Program-made: the position numbers and the translations under genes
DNA from: Xenoacremonium recifei
Lineage: Eukaryota > Ascomycota > Sordariomycetes > Hypocreales > Nectriaceae
Direction of reading: 5' to 3'
Assembly (NCBI GenBank): GCA_012184525.1
Contig: WOFQ01000039.1
Span: 273,999-337,998, forward strand
Length of the DNA: 64,000 nucleotides
Shown here: positions 1-12,518 of the stretch, piece by piece
Position numbering within the stretch: position 1 is the stretch's first letter
Layout: each line of letters opens with the position of its first letter
The notes under the pieces: model-generated
What the model was told of the DNA's origin: nothing
What the model saw: the letters and a program-made list of their open reading frames with translations, nothing else
Databases searched by the model: none

Positions 1-3000
1 CAACATGCTGCGAGCTTTGGAGGGATCTACGCCTTACATGAGGACGTACGTGTCCCGCTAGGTCACGCGCCCTAACGGACCCCAAGTGAGGATTTGATTT
101 GATTCCACAGGCCGGGGCCATACTGTAAACTGCAAATACAGTTGGATTCGATACTCCGTAATGATGAGATACATTGGAGAAGACAAATATTCCCTGCCCG
201 TAAGAGGGCCGGCATTCGGGGTCTTGCTATCCTCCGGGACAAGTGGGGCAGCTCCGTGCGGCGCGCGGGAGGTGGACCGTTTCCCGTTTGGGCAATTGCT
301 TCGATCTAGCCAATTCGATGTTTGTTGAACAGAGCCTTCAATCAGCAACCAGCAATCAGCACTGTTGAGCCTAGCAAACAAACATGCCTATCACTGTGTT
401 GTTCTCGAAAAGGCTTCCTTCCATTCCTGCTAGATCTACGCTTCCGGCTGTGCGGAACGCCATTGTCATCCTCCCCTCGCCGCCTCGCCGAAGCCTGCAG
501 CGTGTTATCATGGCCGCAAGTAGAAAAAGCACTGCTTAATCAATCCATGACGGGCCTCCGCGATCTGGACCTGCAGCGGCGGATGTAGCGAGCGAGCGAG
601 GGCCTGTTTGTGCCCTGGCTTCGGCCGCCTTTCACCGCCGTCGTCCGTCCTCGGCGGAGCTGCACTTTTGGTGGTGGTGCTTTGTCGATACATACAAGCA
701 GTTAATCAATGATCGACGCCCCCAAAAGCCCTGATGGACCGTTTGACAGACAGGCATGAAAAGGGAGGGGGGGCGTGGCTCTTGTCCTGGCTCCCCGTCC
801 GACTCAACATCCGCTGCACCTCGGATTCACGCTGGGAGCTGCCCTGCCCTGCCCTGCCTCCTCCTCCTTTTCTCTCTCCACCTCCGCCTTGGCTGGGCGG
901 TCGGAATGCCCTCGTTAATCGATCCAGAATACGGTGGGGCGCGCCATCCGTCTACCCATGTGGCCTGGGCCGCCGTGACAGCTCGACAGGGCTGGGGGAG
1001 GGTTGCAAGGGGGGTTGGCGAGTTATGCATCTGCCCGCCCGGACGGCAAGGCTTCCGGGGGGAGGCATACATAATTTTCGGGAGTTGTGCAAATGAGGCG
1101 GGCTTTTGTTATCCCCGCGTGGGCTGCGCTCGGTGCGGAGCGGGATTTGACCTGGTCCGAGGTGAAGCTTTCGTGCATAGTCCGCTCCGCACGGTGAAGA
1201 TGCGCCGGAGGATTTTCCTGCTACTCCTTCTGACAGGACGGAGTCCGGACGGGATTCAGAAAAGGGGACTTCAGTGGGCCAGCCTTTCTCCTTGTGTATC
1301 AGGTGCCTGATAGTTGCCGTTGTTGTTTGCGGCGGGATCATTGAACACGCCGCCCGTCTCTCACGTTCCAGACGGGGCTGGTCGGGGTGATTCATAGTGA
1401 CTGTATCACGTATCATGGCCCAAGTTGGCCCGTCCGCCGGTTGGGCAGCTCCAGGGAATCGATTATTTTCTAACGCCATATGGAAAAAGGTCTGGCTGTC
1501 GTGATTGGGCTAGCCTTGCGCCCATGGAGATAGGCCAGCTGATTTCAAATCATGAACTGGATCGCGAGAAGAAGAAAATATCCGTCAATAGTAACAGTCA
1601 GCAAGGGGTTGCGCTGACTGCTGACAGTTCTTGCTTTCTTTTTTCCCCCTTTCGCATTTTGATGAAGGGCTGGTGCCTGGCGAAAGTCTGGTTGAAGTGA
1701 AAACTGAGTTGCCCCTGAGACTGGAGCCGTGTAAGTCATGTCTCGCCAGCGAGGACCTCACTCCCAGCAAAGTAGGCTCAACTTAAACATTGACACGTAG
1801 TTAGAGTTCGAAATATTTTACCCAAACGCCTTTTTGATCATCTTCACTTCCGAATGTTCTTGGTCTTGGAGGTCCTTACGTATAAAGTCCATTGACGATG
1901 TCTGCAAGTGCTGATGACTCTCTGGCATTTACCTCTTCGCAAAGACTTCTCGCAGCGTGAAAGTTCTGCTCTTGTGATTTTTTATATACTAATATTTGAG
2001 CCATTCTTTTCTTTTCTTCTACATCTCACGAGTGCGAGAAAATATGAAGTTGTGCGTAGAAATGTACCCCGCGCTCGCTGTTGTCGAGGTATAGGGAGTG
2101 CACGAGGATGCAAGACATCTCTTATAAGCATGAATGGGAGCTTCGCATCCAAGGTCTCTCGAAGGGTCTATTGAGAATTAGTTTTACAACTGTGGATTCT
2201 CCTGGTTCCGCGTGATATATAAGCCGAAGCAACAGTCAGGACTTCCGTGTTAGCAACATTGTCTCATGTCACATCGATATTGCTGAAGCCCTGTTTCATC
2301 CGTGGTCCAAAAGCTTTCGCTACGGCTCAATCAATGGTACTAGGTTGATCAAGGTCTTCACACCTGTATCCCAGTGACCGTTGCTCGATATCGTCTGTCA
2401 GACTCACAAAGAAAGAGCGCAATGGGATTCAAGAATGCCGAGGGCAGGAGGATGTCAACTCGGCTCATGAATTGGCTCTTCATTTATTTCTACCCTCCCC
2501 ATTTTCTACTTTAAATAGTATTCGTGGAGGGAGCATCTAGAAACGGTAGGTAGGATGTTTGTGAGTTTTGTTTATTCTCTCCTTATCCAGGCCACCTCGG
2601 CACATTTCTCGTGTGTACCTTTAGTGTTGCTGAGCTGCCAAACGTGTCAGGGTAGTGCGATACTTTGAACGAGGAGACTTGTTCGACTTTGATGAGAGCC
2701 AATCATTTAATATCGACACATAGGAACCTCACGTTCTTAGGCCGTCAGGAGGAGAAAGCGGTAGTTCCATCTTGCATCTATGTCGGCTAGTGCTTGGCAC
2801 ACACAACGCAAAACCTCGTCTATTAAACCCTTAAGAGAACTCGCTCGAATCTCATCATGACCCCAAATTGGTCATCGATGCGCTGGCGGCTGACGTGAGC
2901 TTTCGTTTCAAGGAAAAGATGGTTCCAACAGTCTGTTCCTGCGTCATCCATAGCTCAAGTGTCTATTACATGTCTGAGGACATCAAGGCACAGGAGTGAC

Positions 3001-4548
3001 AGCTCAGCCAAGCCAAGGATCGTCGTCTTGTGCGGCACAGGAGAAATTGTTGGGTCCTTGGCCCTAGAAAACTCAACCCATCTCAGCTGGGCGTAAGACC
3101 AGTTGTCAACAAGGATCACCCCAATCGTCACCTCATGCAGAGCGCCTTCAGGTCAGATGCGGGGGAAACGCTATTCACATGTGGATGGGCAACCCCTCAA
3201 TTGGAAGAAGCCACCTCAAGCCACCTCGCTTCATCTCGCTTTGAGGTCGAGGCACGTTCCAGTGATGCGTGGGTAGTCAGTTCATTCAAACTCAAGTCTT
3301 CATAAGCTTACTCCGCCCTCTGGCCCCAAAGCCAAAATCACAAAGATCCGCCGAGATTGGGCGTCTCAGCGAGGCATCTCGCAGTATCGTGATTGGAGGC
3401 GTCGCATCTGCAATGATGCACCGATTACTTGGCCCTGGCCATAAGCTGCAGCACGCGAGACGAAAGCGACCCGAATCCGAGATACGGCAACGCTCCAGCC
3501 CAACCTTGTGGCCCTGGCACGGGCAGTCAGTCTAGTGAAGGCAGCTCGGGCTCGCTCTCGTTCCGCAGTGAAGCCAGGGTGACAAAATAACTGCGACACT
3601 TCATAAACAGACGCCTTCCAGGCCGCCCAGCGAGCCAGCGAGCCAGCCAAGATGCCCCTACCGCAGAATGGCATGCCTGCTGCTGGCCGCCCAGAGTTAT
3701 GGCGGACTCCGCGGATCATTCACAGTCGGGTCCGACGTATTCCCCGCGTAAAACGAGCTGCTCCCAGGGGGGGGTTACGCGTATCACTATCACCCTATTG
3801 CCAAGTCTCCTTGGCGAGCAGGCCAATGGAAAACCGGCACAGGGCATTCTGTCTCGCGCACGGGATTGGATTCGCGAGAGCTTCAAATTAGAGAGTCGGG
3901 CCCTCAATTGAGGCTTAGAGGGCCCGGGGAGGGGTCTCGATAAGGCGCAAAGCGAGATGATATAAACGAAAACCCGCCAAGTCGCTGCGATCATCTTCAA
4001 AGCCTCATTCAGTTGCGCGGCCTCTCAACGTCCTTTCAACGCTTCTTCCCCGCCGGGTCATCAACGGCCCCGAATCGAGACATCGCCGGGCCTCGCTGCG
4101 TCACCTCCTTGCCCGCTTCGGTCTCATGCTGCGACAGGGGGAGAAGCAACCAAACATCCACGTGGCCCTGCTAGGCTGGGCTGGGCTGGCCATCTTTCAG
4201 AGCTTCAAACAGTTTCATTCGTGTGCCGTGCCCATCCAGGTACAGACAGTCCAAACCGCCATACGACGACCGACAGCCCATGCCCGGCGGCATTCCCCGC
4301 CAATCCGGCCCCGGGATCCCGTACCCGTTCCATCGCTAAATACAAACTGAAATCCTCGATACTAGTATTCAACCCGACTCCGTGCGTATCATGACACCGG
4401 AAGCCTCCGAAACCCCGTTTCCGGAGTTGAACCAAACACTGAAACCCCCCGATCCTCCGACGCCATGCCATGCCATGATGAACCAGACTCCTTTCGACAT
4501 GTTCCGTCCGCCGTGTTTCCTCGTCGACAATCATCATATCATATCATG
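1..4548. other. Intergenic region, no convincing gene
   Basis: Several open frames of 60-185 codons occur on both strands, but they overlap one another, have proline/arginine-rich low-complexity translations and match no family I recognise. The stretch holds homopolymer and CT-rich segments (for example near 850-890) typical of fungal promoters, and short GGGCT runs near 4170. I see no RNA gene. Confidence 0.6.
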
Positions 4549-5400
4549 TCAATTCTTGATATCGAGCACCTGCTTCAGCACGCCCTCGCTGGCTCGCCAC
4601 CACCGTGCCCGCTCCTCGAGGTCATCTGCCACACCCCCCAACGCGGCCTCCTTTCGCCGTCGCGCCTCTTTGGCCGCCGCCGTGCTGTTTTGACGCTTCG
4701 TCTCTAGGGGCAGTAGCTCAGCCTGCAACCGCTCGGCCTCCTTGCGCTTCCGTGGCACCTTGGCTTGGAGCGACTCCAGCTCCCGCGCGAGCTCCTGCTG
4801 CTCCCTCTTGCGCTTGGTGACCAGGTCGAGCGTTTTGGCCAGCGGCAGGTTGAGGCTAGGGTCTGCACCCGCGGGCGTCTCCTGCTCGGCCTTGAGCTCC
4901 TCAATGCGCTCTTCAAGCTCCTGAACTTTCGCCGGTAGGTCGCGTAGCTTGGTCGTTTCCAACTGGACTATCTCGTACCTGCTGCTTAACTCCCTGCCTT
5001 TGCGCTCCAGCTCCGCGACCATGTCCACAACCTCGTTCTTCAGGCCCTTGAGCTCAGCCTTGGCTGCGACATTCTCCTTTTCAAGATCCAGGTTCTCTTG
5101 CGTCGTGACAATCAAGGGCGGGTCGCCCACGATAGCTCGGATGAATTTCTCCTTGGTGACCTGCTCGACATAGGAGAATCGTAGTTTCGCGAAGAGTTCT
5201 TTGTAATGCGCTAGGTCTGCTTCCAGGCTGGCTGGCGTGGGCGCGTCAAGCGACGAGTTGGAGGCATCAGAGGTTCGTTGTCGGACGTCTTGCGAGACGG
5301 CATTCGTGATCGGTTCGCTGAGTTTGATGATGGAAATCTCGTGTGTCGTCTGGAGGCTGTCCAGCTTTGCCAGGACCTGTTTCGTTTTTGCTGTGTCCAT
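4549..5400 (-). CDS. Sos7-like kinetochore coiled-coil protein
   Basis: A single-exon gene of 283 residues. The N-terminal third contains the segment KLRFSYVEQVTKEKF followed by LRAIVGDPPL-like residues (here IRAIVGDPPL), which I recognise from the fungal kinetochore protein Sos7 that works with the Mis12/KNL1 assembly. From about residue 105 to 270 the protein is almost entirely heptad-like Glu/Lys/Leu/Arg sequence, so a long coiled coil is expected. The start is the first ATG of the frame and leads directly into the conserved N-terminal helix. It is divergent from the Arg/Ser-rich gene at 5822, with about 420 bp between the starts. The family assignment rests on pattern memory; the coiled coil is directly visible. 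Confidence 0.72.
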   Translation of the reverse strand: MDTAKTKQVLAKLDSLQTTHEISIIKLSEPITNAVSQDVRQRTSDASNSSLDAPTPASLEADLAHYKELFAKLRFSYVEQVTKEKFIRAIVGDPPLIVTTQENLDLEKENVAAKAELKGLKNEVVDMVAELERKGRELSSRYEIVQLETTKLRDLPAKVQELEERIEELKAEQETPAGADPSLNLPLAKTLDLVTKRKREQQELARELESLQAKVPRKRKEAERLQAELLPLETKRQNSTAAAKEARRRKEAALGGVADDLEERARWWRASEGVLKQVLDIKN

Positions 5401-5821
5401 GGCGCTGGTGGCCGCTTCCCTTCTCTGAAAGGTATATCGAATCTTGGAATCCTGGTGTGTAGCGATTCTTCAGTGAGGTTAGATGTTTGTCTTTGTCTCA
5501 CGGCGCAAAAGTTTGGTTGTTGAAATGTTGAAGATTGAGTAGCACAATGACGCGCGACAAGCATGTTTACTTCGGGCTAGATACGGCCTAGTGCGGGACA
5601 GCTGCCTTATCGCGGGCGGTGATGGGCGGCAAAATGTCCGCCCGTCCGCCTCATCTTCCCGCAGTCTGTAGTAGAATGGCATCGCTCTGGAATTCGATTT
5701 CGTGACTCTTTTTTGCATCCCCCTCACATTGCTGTCAGTTTACCAACTTGGGCTTTCTTATCTCGAATTTTGGTCTTGTATTCCTTTATCATCACGCCCT
5801 TAGCGGCCGCGACTTATCACC
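5401..5821. promoter_or_regulatory. Shared promoter between two divergent genes
   Basis: About 420 bp separate the Sos7-like start (minus) from the Arg/Ser-rich gene start (plus). It must hold both 5' UTRs and core promoters. A NotI-like GCGGCCGC lies at about 5802-5809. No specific operator is recognised. Confidence 0.5.
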
Positions 5822-7014
5822 ATGTCCAACGACAAAATTCTAACCGACGATTATGTCGCCGGCCTGATGTCGCAAGAGGCCAACGACTGTTCCCTGAAGT
5901 ATTCAGCGATGGGAATGGAGGCTTTTCGACCGAGGAAGAAGTAAATTTCTCCGGACCGCTCGGGAGGGTGGCTTGTCGCTGATGACGCTTCAGGCCCGCC
6001 ATTAAACCGAATACACGATTCTTACGCCATATCATCAAAGATACCGATAACCACAACAAGAGTCTCCTTGCCAAGGAAGCCGCAGAGTCTCAAGCGCGTC
6101 TACGAGATTTGGAACATGCCGAGGAGGTAAAGCGCCGGAAGACGAACCCAAACTCCAAGGAGATCCGGCGGCGACAGATGGGCGACATCCATGCGATCCT
6201 CGGAGGAAAGACAAGGAGACGGAATGACGATTTTGAAGATGCAAAGCCTTCAACTCGGGATTCGCTAAAGATCAGAGGGGCAGCGAGTCGGAATTCGAAG
6301 GAACCTAGTTCAACTCAGGTACCCGAAAAGAGCAGAAGCCTCATCGACGACCGAAGCGAAAGCAAACGGAACTACGGGCGACTAAGCCGACACGAGTCCG
6401 ACGACGAGAATGAAGATAAGCGGCGACGAGACGAGCGGAGATCTAAAAGGTCTCACGACCTTGATCGCTCCGAGGAAAGGAGAGAGCATCGACATGGCCG
6501 AAGTCGGAGAGACAGGTCTAGATCACCTGGACATCACTCGAGTGGACATCGAAGGCGATCACGGTCACCGACAAAGGACAAGGAGCGATATCGACGCCGC
6601 TCACCAGTAGACAGCCGTGAAAGGTCCCGGAAAGATACTGAGGAGGCTGCGTCGGGTTCGGAGGACGAGCTCATCGGGCCAGCACCACCACCAAAATACA
6701 GGGGACGAGGTACTATCGGCGGTTCATCTGGTATCGACCGTCGATTCTCGGATACCTACAACCCCAAGACCGACGTCCAAATGTCCGACGAGGAGAACGG
6801 AAAGACCTTTGATGATCTGGCTCAAGCGTATAGAAACCGGAAGAAATCCGAACAGATCCATGGAGAAATTATACGCGCCTCGGCGTCTTCAAACCTTCAG
6901 GCTATGACGAGCCTCGCAGCTGAGAAGGATGAAGCAAGCGTGCGATGGGCTCAAGTTGGCGAGATAAGGGAGTGGGACAAGAGCAAGGAAGCTGGCTGGG
7001 ATGATGATGAATGA
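5822..7014 (+). CDS. Arg/Ser-rich nuclear protein, probably spliceosome-associated
   Basis: Two exons, 5822-5940 and 5994-7014, joined across a 53-nt GTAAAT...CAG intron, give 379 residues. Without splicing the first exon ends at a stop overlapping the donor. The first 90 residues (LTDDYVAGLMSQEAND, then PNTRFLRHIIKDTDNHN and LLAKEAAESQARL) form a conserved block seen in fungal proteins usually labelled pre-mRNA-splicing factor 38B-like. Residues about 150-260 are rich in Arg-Ser, Arg-Asp and Arg-His, like SR proteins. The C-terminus ends in an acidic WDDDE tail. A nuclear splicing role is inferred from the RS-like composition; no catalytic motif is present. Confidence 0.7.
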
Positions 7015-9468
7015 AACTTTGACGGTCTACGAGCACATTGAGCTTTTCTTTTGGATTAATGGGATTTGGACATTGGGATTGAGGTCTGGGTGTTGAAATA
7101 GGCAAGGCGTTGGTGACCTTTTGCGTTGAATTGTAAATGAGGAAGATACAGCACCAATTGCAAATCGATCAAATACGTACACAGTGAGTGTGCCCACTGT
7201 GAGCTTGAATGCTACACCTCCTGTCAATACTCTGATGATCATAAGGAGGTCTGATTTGAACATTGAATACCGGGTGTGCGCAGCATCTATTTCCTATGTG
7301 GATGTGTAGGGTAGCTTGATATGCGAGCAATTGTCGATACTATTAAGTGTTGGTTCATTTCTGCCTGACCATACAACTCAGTTCAGCACTGCTCTAATCC
7401 TTAGATGACATGTTGTTGGTTGCACAGCATATGCCGAAGTTGCCGAAGTCTTGATGCTGCAAAGGCTGTGATGCGTTACACGATGGTTGGAGAAGTATTG
7501 CAGTTGAGTTCTTGACACTTCAATCATACAACAACAATGCCTCCGAGAATGGGATTTCGCTAGTCGCAGGCTCATCTCAGGATAAAATACTTTAAGTGTC
7601 ATCTCTACGTGGGATGATTGCATGCCAGTGAAATCTCGGTAAACAGATATATACAGCTTACGCCCTCAACCATGACTTTCTGCAGTCTTCCTGGGCATAT
7701 CCTTCTCTATGGCAAGGAGAATCTAAGCTCGCGCAGTGGAGACGAGAGAGGATCAGAGGCCGCCAGGAAGGCTACTAGTTAATTCATCTGAGCCTCGCCG
7801 GTGGTTTTGGCAGGAAACCTCGCTCTTGAACCCCTGAGGAGACCTCAAATTGTTTCATAGCCTCGTCGAGGTGGACTTACAAAGCTGCGGGAGCTTCTGA
7901 AAAGACTGGACCAGCGTGCCAGCCACCGCCTAAAGTTCCTCCGGATATTAACGACGTCATGCCATTGTACGGCTATTCGACGGACTAGTCTAGGAAATTG
8001 ATTAATCGCCGTCCAGGTTAAATACGGATACGCTGCTATGGACTAGAAATAATTCCATCGAAGCGTTCGACGTGTTAGTGAGCCGGTGGGTTCAAAGGGA
8101 GACGGCACGGCCTGGATAAGGTAGGGTAGCATGTGACGATCGCTATCAGAGTTACGGTTCGTGTGATCGAGCACGCACGCACGCACGCACATCGTCGACG
8201 TTCCATCAGGCCCAAAACGACGGCGTCGAAGATTGCAGAGAGGAGTGCTCCGTCAGATGCGTTTGCGCCCAGCGGGGCAGGTGACGAAAGCACCTGATAA
8301 GGCGTCGTCGGTGTGAGACGTCGAGTCGGAGGGTTTGAGATCTGAGGCTGAGGACGTCGTGAAGGGCATGCACTGGAGAGCAAAAAGGGAGGAAAGCCCA
8401 GGCGCTTGCGCGGTCAGCCTCCATCTTTAAATTACCGTCGTCGTCAGTGTTGAGTCTGACGTCGTCACGCAACCCCGTTTCGGCCCCCAGGCCCCGTCTG
8501 GGCATGTTTATCAGTTCTGAAGCCGCCCACGTGCGCGCCGAGGGGAATCGCTCGGCTTCAGCTTTCAGCCGCGCCGCAGCCGAGAGCGCCTCCTGAAAAA
8601 TAGTGGAAATTAGGGGCAGGCAGAGAGAGTCCTGGGCAAGCACAAAGGGGAATTCTCGAGTCTCTGCAGGTCCTGGAAACCAGGTCGAGGCGAGATGGAA
8701 CTCCCCGAATTCGAGGTCCCCTGAATGCAGTTTTGCGTTTCTAGTTCCAGTGCAGACTCCATCCCCCCCAGTGGACCCGAGCGTGATCCATCTGCCATCC
8801 TCCATCGCCAGTGGGCCTTCGGAGGCCGCCTTTAGCGCCCTCCAGATGGGCCTTGGGCCTGATCACCCGCCCAGCGGGGACCTGGAGGGGGCTGGTCAGT
8901 GTGTTCGATGCGCTGAAGGGCCCGGAAGGTGCTGCCCGTGTAGCGGCCACCAGACCTGACCTGACCACTTCCATTCTGACGCCAGCCCAGCCCAGCCAAC
9001 CACATCCGTCGCTCGCCGCTCCCGCTCCTGCCCTGGGCTGGCTGCAGGTGGGCTGGGCTGGGCTGGGCTGGGTTGCGCTTTCCCGTCCCGCCCATTCAGT
9101 CAGTCCGTCAGTGACTCTTCAAGGTTGTTTCTCCTCCTCCACGCATCATCCTCTCGACCTCCTCCCCTTACCCTCCACCACCTCTCTCATGATTTCAACG
9201 TCCTTTCCCTCCTCCTCGTTTGCTTGATTAGACCAGCTTCTCCTCCCCTTTGTTCGTCTTTCCTTGTCCTCCCCTCCGTCTCGATCGATTCCTTTCATCC
9301 TCCGGCCGATTGCCTCCGCTATCCACCGTCCCTATCTATCATCCGGTTCCCCATCATAGGCCCCATATCGGAGCGAGAGCGGATGACCGGCCTCACCTCG
9401 ACATCCTCGCCATCTCCTTGAGGAGAGGGCTTTGCAGAGTCGCCTCGCGCGTCTTGACAACTGGCATC
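7015..9468. other. Intergenic region upstream of the RING-H2 gene
   Basis: No supportable gene. The 199-codon minus-strand frame near 8206-8805 has no family resemblance. The last 500 bp are pyrimidine-rich (long CT runs at about 9130-9300), as in strongly expressed fungal promoters, and contain the G-rich GGGCT array listed separately. A short ACGC run lies near 8172-8190. Confidence 0.5.
9050..9072 (+). repeat. GGGCT array, potential G-quadruplex
   Basis: Five GGG tracts separated by two-base CT loops occur on the plus strand about 400 bp upstream of the RING-H2 start. The pattern meets the usual G-quadruplex definition (four or more G3 tracts with short loops). A related four-tract array occurs at 29690-29707. 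Function is unknown. Confidence 0.6.
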
Positions 9469-12031
9469 ATGCGTCCTCCTCGGATCGCCATTCTCATCCT
9501 CTTCCTCTCCGCTTCGCTCTTCCTCCTCTGCCGAGCCATCTTCTCGTCGGCGCGGACCGCCTCAGCCAGATACCCCACCACCTCGTCCAAGTCACGATCC
9601 GACCGAACAGTATGGGGCTTCATGTACTACAACACGCCTTTCTCGCTGTTTCCTCCAAATGCTGCCATCAGCTTGACCGACGATAATAGTACCTCGTTTG
9701 CTGCCCGGCCGGCTGCGTTCGGGCCCAAGCTCGCCGTCAAAGGCCTCAGCGGCCAGCTTTGGGTGGGCAGTGGTTTTGCCGAGGACAGTCTCGACGGCAA
9801 CGGCGAGCTCGGCTGCAGCGACATTCCAGGATGGGACAGTGGTAACGGGCGGTCGCTCAAGGATGCGCTCAAGGCGGCTGCCCCGCGAGTCGCAACCCCG
9901 AAAGAGGATAATCCCAGCCACCCTCGCCGGGAGCAACTCCTCGATCCCGACAACCGCGACAACATCGTCAGCTCGAAGCTACGTCTGAGAGGAGCTGTCA
10001 ACGACGGGACCGACAACTACCTCCACCAAGGCCTGAACGCAAGGAATGAGCCCTCGGGCTCCTCGTCTCACGCGGACATCCAGTCCATTCAGGAAGCCGC
10101 CGAAATCGAAGGCAAAGTCGTTCTTCTCATGCGGGGCGGCTGCGGCTTCCTCGAAAAGGTCATGTGGGCTCAGCGTCGAGGAGCCATTGCAGTCATAGTT
10201 GGCGACAACCAAAAGGGTGGCCCTCTCATCCAAATGTTTGCGCATGGCGACGAGGTTGACAATGTCACAATCCCGTCGGTGTTCACCGCCCGCACGACTG
10301 CGCACCTTTTGTCCTCCCTCACACAGCCGGGAAGTTTCGTCGAAGACAGCTTGGACGACAACGGCAACCCTGTTCTGAAAGTTCAGCAGGGTTCTAAAGT
10401 GAGAAAGAACAAAAAGTCGGACTCGTCGAGAACTGCAGCTTCTCCCAAGACGACGACATCCTCAAAAGAGAGGCGTTCTGTGAAGGACGCAAAGTCCGAA
10501 CCAAAAAGCCGCGGCTGGTTCTCGCGTGTGTTTTGCTGGGGCGGCTCTGCCATTGTCGTGGAAGACAAGAGCAGACCCCCAAGCAGCGGCCGCCTGGATT
10601 GGGTGCTCGTCGAGGACTGGGATGAGGAGAATGACAAAGCAATTAGTGACAGCATGGGAAAAACGAAAAGCAGGAAACCAAAACCCCTCAAGTCGACTGA
10701 TGACGATTTTGTTATTGGAGTGCAGGACTGGAGAGATCCTGACCTTCGGGACAAGTCTGATACTAGGACCACGACCAGCAAGCCTACGGACAGCACCGAC
10801 TCCAAACTCAAGACCACCAAGGACAGCACGAGCTCTAGCCAGAATCTCCCAGATGCCAACGGACCCAAGGGAGGCAGCATTACCCCTGGAAGCGGGGAGT
10901 ATAATCCTGCGGCCTTGCCAGCATACGGTAGAGCGGCGCTTTCGCGGTCACGATCCTCCGGCTCTGACGGCGATGGCAAGGGCTTCTTCTCCAAGTTATT
11001 TGGTTCTGGCGAATCCGAGGAAGAGGAGACAAGTTCTAAGGATGGTCCCGCCTATGCTTACGAAGCTTCTCCTATCTCAGAGGACTCAGATTATCATGAA
11101 GGCCTCTGGGTGACTATTACTCCCACTAGCAGTGCGAGCCCTTTCTTTGACACCTTGTTGGTCTTGGTTATCAGCCCCCTAGTCACTCTGACTGTTGTGT
11201 ACGCGCTCTTGATCCTCCGAGCTCGGATACGAAGACGGCGTTGGAGAGCCCCTAAGTCGGTCGTGGAGCGTCTACCGGTCCGTACCTACCATACTGTTGC
11301 GGCATCACCGAGCGTTACTCCACGAGTGCCCTCGCCATCCAGCACATCTCCAACTACGCCTCTGCTTCAGCAGAGTCCCGCGAGGTCTCGACCCAGGTCA
11401 CGAACGACAACAGGGATTCCAGAAGAAGAGGGTCTCCTTGCACCTAGTTCAGCACTGCCTACTCCCAGAACAACGTCGCGAGTGGGGCACCGAGAGCACG
11501 AGAAAGGCTCTGGTGGTTTCTCCGCTGAATGGAAGAAGTATATGGGCCGGCAAGTCGAGTGCGTCGTGTGTCTGGAGGAGTATGTGGACGGGGTGAGCCG
11601 AGTGATGAGCCTCCCGTGCGGTCACGAGTTTCACGTCGAGTGCATGTGAGTATCAATTCAACTCTGTGAAAGGAACAATATACTAATGGATTTTATTAAG
11701 CACTCCATGGTTGACTACCCGCCGACGGACGTGCCCTATCTGCAAGGGCGACGTTGTCAGATCTCTCCGTCATGGCGGATCATCGAGCCCGCGCTATGAG
11801 CCCTACCACGATGATAGCGACGACGAGAACGACGCCGAGGGCTCCGGATCTCGCTCTAGCGACAGAGATTCGGATCTTGAGCAGGGAATCCTCTCCCCAG
11901 ATGCAGGACCATCGCGTGGATGGGCCCGCCATGAGGGCTGGCTGAGTCTGTTCTCCAGCGGCATTGGTACCGGACGGGCACAATCACCCGCTGGGTCTAG
12001 ATCGCGATCTCCCGAGGACCGCAATCGATAA
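9469..12031 (+). CDS. PA-domain transmembrane RING-H2 ubiquitin ligase
   Basis: Exons 9469-11645 and 11701-12031 (intron GTGAGT...AAG with TACTAAT branch site) encode 835 residues. The chosen ATG starts a hydrophobic leader of about 20 residues (ILILFLSASLFLLC); the frame is open further upstream, but that part lacks such a leader. Residues about 30-290 form a protease-associated domain (RGGCGFLEKVMWAQRRGA), followed by a Ser/Lys/Asp-rich linker. A membrane segment (LLVLVISPLVTLTVVYALLI) lies near residue 560, then a cytosolic C3H2C3 RING: CVVC, CGHEFHVEC and CPIC. The intron splits the RING just after the C of HVEC. This PA-TM-RING layout is that of endosomal/vacuolar ubiquitin ligases, so sorting or turnover of membrane cargo is the likely role. 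Confidence 0.88.
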
Positions 12032-12518
12032 AGTCATCAACTTTCATAGACGGCATCCCGGTTTGCCTCACGAAGTTTTCTTCTGTTTCGGCGTATATGG
12101 ATATGGATTTGGGATCGGGTCTTTACATGGGAATAGCAGTATGCGCTCTTGACGGGATGGTGGATTTCTCTTTGTTTTTGCGATGTTTTCTTAGTCGTTT
12201 CCCTTTTTCAGTTGGCTTTCCTCGACATGGCGAAGCATGGTGTACGAGAAGTGTGCGCGTGTAGAGCTAGGCGTTGATGACGGCTGGACGAGATGGAGTT
12301 TATACCCTGATAGGATGGAAGTAGTGAAAGGTGATGGTGTTGAATAAGACAGACTAACATCTCTCTGGTCACGAATTCATACTGCCGAGTGTCTTGAATG
12401 AAATCCTGTAATGAAGTCACGACGTTAGAGACAGAACGTAACGCATCTTGGTATCTTTATTTTCTTTTATATATCCAAACCTTCCACCGTCTATCTTCCA
12501 GTCGAAACTTTTTGGTAA
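12032..12518. other. Convergent intergenic region
   Basis: The RING gene and the aspartate-semialdehyde dehydrogenase gene converge here. The stretch should contain both 3' UTRs. It is AT-rich near 12450-12520 and contains no open frame with family resemblance. Confidence 0.5.

Noticed and set aside
756..1479. Overlapping ORFs of 175-184 codons on both strands
   Set aside because: Low-complexity translations and no recognisable motif; mutually antisense.
8206..8805. 199-codon minus-strand ORF upstream of the RING-H2 gene
   Set aside because: No family resemblance, overlaps several other open frames, and lies in promoter-like sequence.
9250..9468. Upstream in-frame extension of the RING-H2 protein
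   Set aside because: The extension is promoter-like CT-rich sequence giving Pro/Ser/Leu runs; the ATG at 9469 starts a proper hydrophobic leader.
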